Notes under the pieces: model-generated
What the model saw: the letters and a program-made list of their open reading frames with translations, nothing else
What the model was told of the DNA's origin: nothing
The model's database searches: none
Assembly: GCA_947457605.1 (NCBI GenBank)
Contig: CANGWP010000088.1
Location: 1 to 9,324 of the forward strand
Length of the DNA: 9,324 nt
Direction: 5' to 3'
Source: Bdellovibrionales bacterium
GTDB taxonomy: Bacteria; Bdellovibrionota; UBA1018; CAIMNF01
Position numbers and translations under genes: made by a program
In this document: piece by piece, positions 5,838 to 9,324 of the stretch
Layout: every line of letters starts with the position of its first letter
How positions within the stretch are numbered: position 1 is the first letter of the stretch

Positions 5838-6938
5838 ATGCTTCTGGTACTGGTCGTCGCGATGGTCCTGTTCGGCCTCCTGATGGTGTACAGCGCCTCC
5901 TACATCTTCGCGGAAGAGCGTACGGGGGATGGCTATACTTTCATCAAAAAGCAACTCCTTTACGCGGTGCTGGGAATGGGCGCACTTTTCATGGCATCCA
6001 GAGTCCCGCATCAGCGCTGGTATCAATGGGCGCCTGCCGCGGTATTTGTCGTGCTCGCAATGCTGGTGCTGGTGATGGTCCCCGGAATCGGGGCTCGTGC
6101 CGGTGGGGCGCAGCGCTGGATCAATCTTGGTGTTTTTCGCTTTCAACCTGCGGAACTTGCGAAGCTCGTGGGTGTGATGTTTGTCGGGCGCCAGCTCGTG
6201 CGCCATCAGCGTGAACTATCGGATTTCAGGAAGGGTGTGATTGCCCCGATCGCGCTTCTCATTCCGGTGATGATCCTGATGCTCCTTCAGCCTGATTTCG
6301 GATCGACCGCTCTTCTTGCGGGCACCACGTTCGTGCTCATGTATGTTGCCGGAGTTCGTCCCTTGTTTTTGTTCGGAGGGCTCTTTGGGGGAATTGCGGC
6401 GGCCACCGCATTGATTGTGACTTCGCCCTATCGCTTGGCCCGGGTCATGACCTTCATCGACCCTTGGCGCGATCCTGCCGGCAAGGGATTTCAGGTCATT
6501 CAATCCATGCTTGGACTTCACAATGGAAGCCTGCTTGGCCAGGGACTTGGAAACGGAAAAGAAAAGCTCTTCTTTTTGCCGGAAGCCCACAACGATTTTA
6601 TTTTTGCAGTAATCGGAGAAGAGCTCGGGTTCATCGGGGTTGCCGGAGTGATCTTTGCCTACATCCTGTTTGTGTATCGGGGACTTAAGATTTCCTGGAA
6701 CGCCTTGAACCAAAGACAGGACCGGTTCGGGTTTTATCTTGGCTGTGGCATTTCGCTTTTGCTCGGACTTCAGGCGTTTATCAACATGGGTGTCGTCATG
6801 GGCTTGCTTCCGACGAAGGGTTTGACTCTTCCCTTCATCAGTTACGGGGGCTCTGCACTTACTCTCAATCTCCTGGCAATAGGAATTCTCTACAGCATCT
6901 CGAAGGCGAATCAAGGATCCTTCCATGAAGGCGAATGA
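5838..6938 (+). CDS. ftsW: Septal peptidoglycan glycosyltransferase FtsW (start uncertain)
   Basis: A SEDS-family polytopic membrane protein that polymerises lipid II at the division septum with a partner class B PBP. Numbered from ATG 5838 (366 residues), it shows GGAQRW ending at Trp94, FQPAELAKL at about 102-110 (FtsW usually has QPSE), QPDFGST at 151-157, PEAHNDFIFAVIGEELG with the probable catalytic Asp253, and KGLTLPFISYGGSA at 327-340. About ten hydrophobic segments are visible. ATG 5838 is the first ATG after murD, but it begins directly at the first membrane helix and has no Shine-Dalgarno. The frame is open upstream, and the basic stretch YKRFFERQ before the helix looks like a genuine cytoplasmic tail, so a TTG at 5757 or a non-standard start is possible. 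RodA is excluded mainly by its place between murD and murG. Its end overlaps murG by 14 bases. Confidence 0.93.
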   Translation: MLLVLVVAMVLFGLLMVYSASYIFAEERTGDGYTFIKKQLLYAVLGMGALFMASRVPHQRWYQWAPAAVFVVLAMLVLVMVPGIGARAGGAQRWINLGVFRFQPAELAKLVGVMFVGRQLVRHQRELSDFRKGVIAPIALLIPVMILMLLQPDFGSTALLAGTTFVLMYVAGVRPLFLFGGLFGGIAAATALIVTSPYRLARVMTFIDPWRDPAGKGFQVIQSMLGLHNGSLLGQGLGNGKEKLFFLPEAHNDFIFAVIGEELGFIGVAGVIFAYILFVYRGLKISWNALNQRQDRFGFYLGCGISLLLGLQAFINMGVVMGLLPTKGLTLPFISYGGSALTLNLLAIGILYSISKANQGSFHEGE

Positions 6939-8010
6939 TCGACTGATTGTCGCCGGTGGCGGAACCGGTGGACATATTCTTGCCGGAGTTGCGATCGCGG
7001 ATGAGTGGGTCAAGCAGACCGGATCCAAGGATTCCGTATTGTTTGTCGGTGCGGAACAGGGGCTTGAGGCCAGGCTTGTTCCAAAGCATGGGTATGCGCT
7101 GAAGCTCCTCAAAATCGGAGCGTTAAACCGGGTGGGGCTTAAGACGCGTCTTTTGACCTTGCTGCAGCTCCCTTTGAGTTTTCTAAAGGCGCTTTTCATT
7201 TTGATTTCATTTCGCCCCCATGCCGTAATCGGAGTGGGAGGGTACGCATCTGGTCCAGTGGTGTTGCTTGCAAGGCTCCTGTCCCCGTTGTTCGGGTTCC
7301 GCACCGCGATCATCGAGCAAAATTCGGTTGCGGGGTTCACGAATCGGATGCTCGGCCGCAGGGTGCATCGGGTGTTTTGCGCGTTTCAGGGGGGCGCCTC
7401 ACAATTTTCCTCCGAAAAGGTCATGGTGACCGGAAACCCGATCCGCTCTTCGCTTAGGCCCTTGCCGCCATCGTCAAAAGATCCGTTTACCCTCTTTGTT
7501 TTCGGAGGCAGCCAAGGCGCGCTTGGAATCAATTCGTTGATCCTCGATGCGCTCCCGTTTTTGAGGGATCATGGTCTGCAATTCATCCATCAGACCGGAG
7601 TTAAGGATTATGAGCGTGTGGCCAATGGCTATGAGCGAGCTGGAGTTTCGGGTCGGATTGAAAAATTCATTGATGACATGGGCTCCTGCTATGAGAAGGC
7701 GAGTCTTGTGGTTTGTCGTGCCGGTGCGTCTTCGATGACCGAGCTAGCATCGGTGGGGCGTGCTCCGATCTTCATTCCGCTCCCCACGGCTGCTGACAAC
7801 CATCAGGAAAAGAATGCGAAGATTTTTGAAGAACAGGATGCAGCCTGGGTCGTACCTCAAGGATCGATGACCGGGGCTCGGTTTGCAGAGCTGATTCTGT
7901 CGCTGAAAAATGATCCTTCCCAGATTGCCGGAGTCGAATCGCGGATTCGAGCATTTTACAAGCCCGATGCAGCCGAAGTAATCGTGAGAACCCTGAGGTT
8001 ACCGTCATGA
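6925..8010 (+). CDS. murG: UDP-GlcNAc--undecaprenyl-pyrophosphoryl-MurNAc-pentapeptide GlcNAc transferase (MurG)
   Basis: A 361-residue GT-B glycosyltransferase at the inner face of the membrane that adds GlcNAc to lipid I, giving lipid II. The N-domain glycine loop GGGTGGH is at residues 11-17 (His17), a second loop GVGGYASGP at 103-111, and IIEQN at 129-133. The C-domain has GGSQGA at 194-199, Glu273 in MTELAS, and ADNHQEKNA from 290 for UDP-GlcNAc binding. The hydrophobic patch at about 76-95 fits the known membrane-association site. Two positions where Pro is usual carry Ala: HILAG (residue 20) and NSVAG (residue 136). The start is supported by AGGA (6914-6917), 7 bases ahead of ATG. The gene overlaps ftsW by 14 bases and shares an ATGA overlap with murC, indicating coupled translation. 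Confidence 0.98.
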   Translation: MKANDRLIVAGGGTGGHILAGVAIADEWVKQTGSKDSVLFVGAEQGLEARLVPKHGYALKLLKIGALNRVGLKTRLLTLLQLPLSFLKALFILISFRPHAVIGVGGYASGPVVLLARLLSPLFGFRTAIIEQNSVAGFTNRMLGRRVHRVFCAFQGGASQFSSEKVMVTGNPIRSSLRPLPPSSKDPFTLFVFGGSQGALGINSLILDALPFLRDHGLQFIHQTGVKDYERVANGYERAGVSGRIEKFIDDMGSCYEKASLVVCRAGASSMTELASVGRAPIFIPLPTAADNHQEKNAKIFEEQDAAWVVPQGSMTGARFAELILSLKNDPSQIAGVESRIRAFYKPDAAEVIVRTLRLPS

Positions 8011-9324
8011 AGGCAATCTATCAGTTGCATTTTGTCGGAATCGGCGGCATTGGGATGAGCGGGATTGCCGAGATTTTTCTTTCGCAGGGAATGAAGATCA
8101 CCGGTTCGGATCTCAATCGAAGTGAAACCACCGAGCGTCTCGAGCGTCTTGGTGCACAGGTTTTTTTAGGGCACGAGCGAAGTAATGTTCAGACGGCCGA
8201 CGTGGTCGTGATTTCCTCTGCGGTAAAGGCAGACAATCCTGAAGTGCTTGAAGCTCGGGGCCGCGGAATTCCGGTGATTCCACGGGCAGAGATGCTGGCC
8301 GAGATCATGCGGGGAAAGACGGGCCTTGCGATCGCGGGAACCCACGGGAAGACGACGACGACCTCGATGGCGGCCCAGATCCTGATGAAAGCGGATTTCG
8401 ATCCCACAGTGGTGGTTGGCGGAAAGGTCCAGGCGATCGGGAGCAATGCAAAGATGGGATCCGGAGACCTCGTCGTGGTCGAGGCGGATGAAAGTGACGG
8501 TAGTTTTCACCTGCTGCCTGCAACCTTTGCCGTGATCACGAATGTCGATACGGATCACATGGAGTTTTATCAGAATCGGGAAACACTGGATCAGGCATTC
8601 GTGGATTTTGCAAAGAAACTCCCGTTCTATGGTCGAGCCTGGGTTTGTCTTGAGGACGCAGGGGTTCGGGCCATTCTGCCTTCGATGACAAAGCCTTTTT
8701 CCACGTACGGATTCAGTGAGCAGGCGGATTTGGTTGCGAAAAATCTTCGCGTGCAGCCCGGTGGGCGGCAGATCTTTGATTTGCATTATCGGGATCATCC
8801 CGCTGGACTTCATCGCTTGCTCGGGACAATCACGCTCAAGGTTCTTGGGCGCCACAATGTTTTGAATGCGCTCGGCGCAATTGGAATTTCTTTCAGTGCC
8901 GGTGCGGATTTCAAGGCGGCAAAAGTCGCGCTCGGTGAATTCCAGCACGTAAAGCGAAGGTTTGATGAGCGGTTTTTTTCCGAGCGTTCTGGAATCCGGA
9001 TCATCGATGATTACGGTCATCATCCCACCGAAGTCGAGGCGGTGCTTCAGACTGCACGACAGACCGAGGCTGATCGGATCATCACCGTGTTTCAGCCTCA
9101 TCGGTACACGAGGACCCAGCTTTGTTGGCGGGAGTTTCTTTCCTGCTTTTCAGATACCGATGAGCTGATTCTGCTTCCGATCTATGCCGCAAGCGAGGAG
9201 CCGATTGACGGGGTGACCTCCGAGGCACTTGGCATCGCCATTGATGCAGTGGGAGGGGGGCGCAAGCCCCGGGTCAGAACGGTAAAGACTCTTGAGGAGG
9301 CCGCCATTCTCGTGTCAAAAGAGG
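8007..9324 (+). CDS. murC: UDP-N-acetylmuramate--L-alanine ligase (MurC), 3' end outside window
   Basis: The frame opens at ATG 8007 and is still open at the right edge (439 complete codons), so roughly the last tenth of the protein is missing compared with a typical 460-490 residues. MurC ligates L-alanine to UDP-MurNAc, the first amino acid of the peptide stem. Visible motifs are GIGGIGMSG at residues 11-19, the P-loop GTHGKTTTT from 111, EADESDGSF from 159, NVDTDHMEFY from 179 (His184), GRHNVLNALGA from 281, IDDYGHHPTEV around 333-343 and FQPHRYTRT from 362. The GTHGKT plus DESD and GHHP combination marks MurC rather than MurD, E or F, and Mpl is less likely given the gene order. The start codon overlaps the murG stop as ATGA (8007-8010), with GAGG at 7994-7997. 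No frameshift was seen. Confidence 0.97.
   Translation, partial: MKAIYQLHFVGIGGIGMSGIAEIFLSQGMKITGSDLNRSETTERLERLGAQVFLGHERSNVQTADVVVISSAVKADNPEVLEARGRGIPVIPRAEMLAEIMRGKTGLAIAGTHGKTTTTSMAAQILMKADFDPTVVVGGKVQAIGSNAKMGSGDLVVVEADESDGSFHLLPATFAVITNVDTDHMEFYQNRETLDQAFVDFAKKLPFYGRAWVCLEDAGVRAILPSMTKPFSTYGFSEQADLVAKNLRVQPGGRQIFDLHYRDHPAGLHRLLGTITLKVLGRHNVLNALGAIGISFSAGADFKAAKVALGEFQHVKRRFDERFFSERSGIRIIDDYGHHPTEVEAVLQTARQTEADRIITVFQPHRYTRTQLCWREFLSCFSDTDELILLPIYAASEEPIDGVTSEALGIAIDAVGGGRKPRVRTVKTLEEAAILVSKE

Noticed and set aside
6216..7340. A 374-codon open frame on the - strand opposite ftsW and murG
   Set aside because: It spans two unrelated genes on the other strand, both with intact motifs, and its translation shows no domain or membrane pattern.
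8166..9101. A 311-codon open frame on the - strand
   Set aside because: Entirely antisense to murC, which is unambiguous and has all ligase motifs; the predicted protein is unlike any family I know.

Overview
The window reads as chromosomal DNA from a Gram-negative bacterium with a proton- or ion-driven motor protein pair and a standard peptidoglycan and division gene cluster. My best guess is Bdellovibrionota or a related former deltaproteobacterial lineage. That rests on remembered resemblance of the MurD C-terminal third to Bdellovibrio MurD and on the presence of MotA/MotB-type genes; it is an inference I could not test by search.

Layout. (1) Positions 1-1212, + strand: a two-gene, overlapping unit made of an Xre-type helix-turn-helix protein and an AbiEii/MenT-type nucleotidyltransferase, which looks like a toxin-antitoxin module. 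(2) Positions 1235-3144, - strand: a translationally coupled pair. The upstream gene encodes a four-helix MotA-family stator/channel subunit. The downstream gene encodes a protein with a MotB-type ion-channel helix, then a charged coiled-coil linker and two PDZ domains where MotB normally has an OmpA-like peptidoglycan-binding domain. Each PDZ region carries a CxxC pair. This pair is the most unusual content of the window. (3) Positions 3145-3298: a short AT-rich divergent promoter region. (4) Positions 3299-9324, + strand: mraY-murD-ftsW-murG-murC, with murC running off the right edge. This is the canonical order of the middle of the dcw cluster, but murE and murF are not upstream of mraY as is common.

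How the genes work together. MraY makes lipid I from UDP-MurNAc-pentapeptide and MurG converts it to lipid II. FtsW polymerises lipid II at the septum. MurC and MurD add L-Ala and D-Glu during synthesis of the UDP-MurNAc-peptide precursor. These five genes are packed with short gaps or overlaps and are probably one transcript. The divergent motor pair shares the promoter region with mraY. It could be a cell-envelope energiser or an alternative motility motor, but its function cannot be fixed from the sequence. The HTH/nucleotidyltransferase pair converges on the motor pair with only 22 bases between stop codons and no visible terminator.

I saw no tRNA, rRNA, CRISPR array, insertion sequence or phage gene. 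The many other open frames on the opposite strand of these genes look like shadows.
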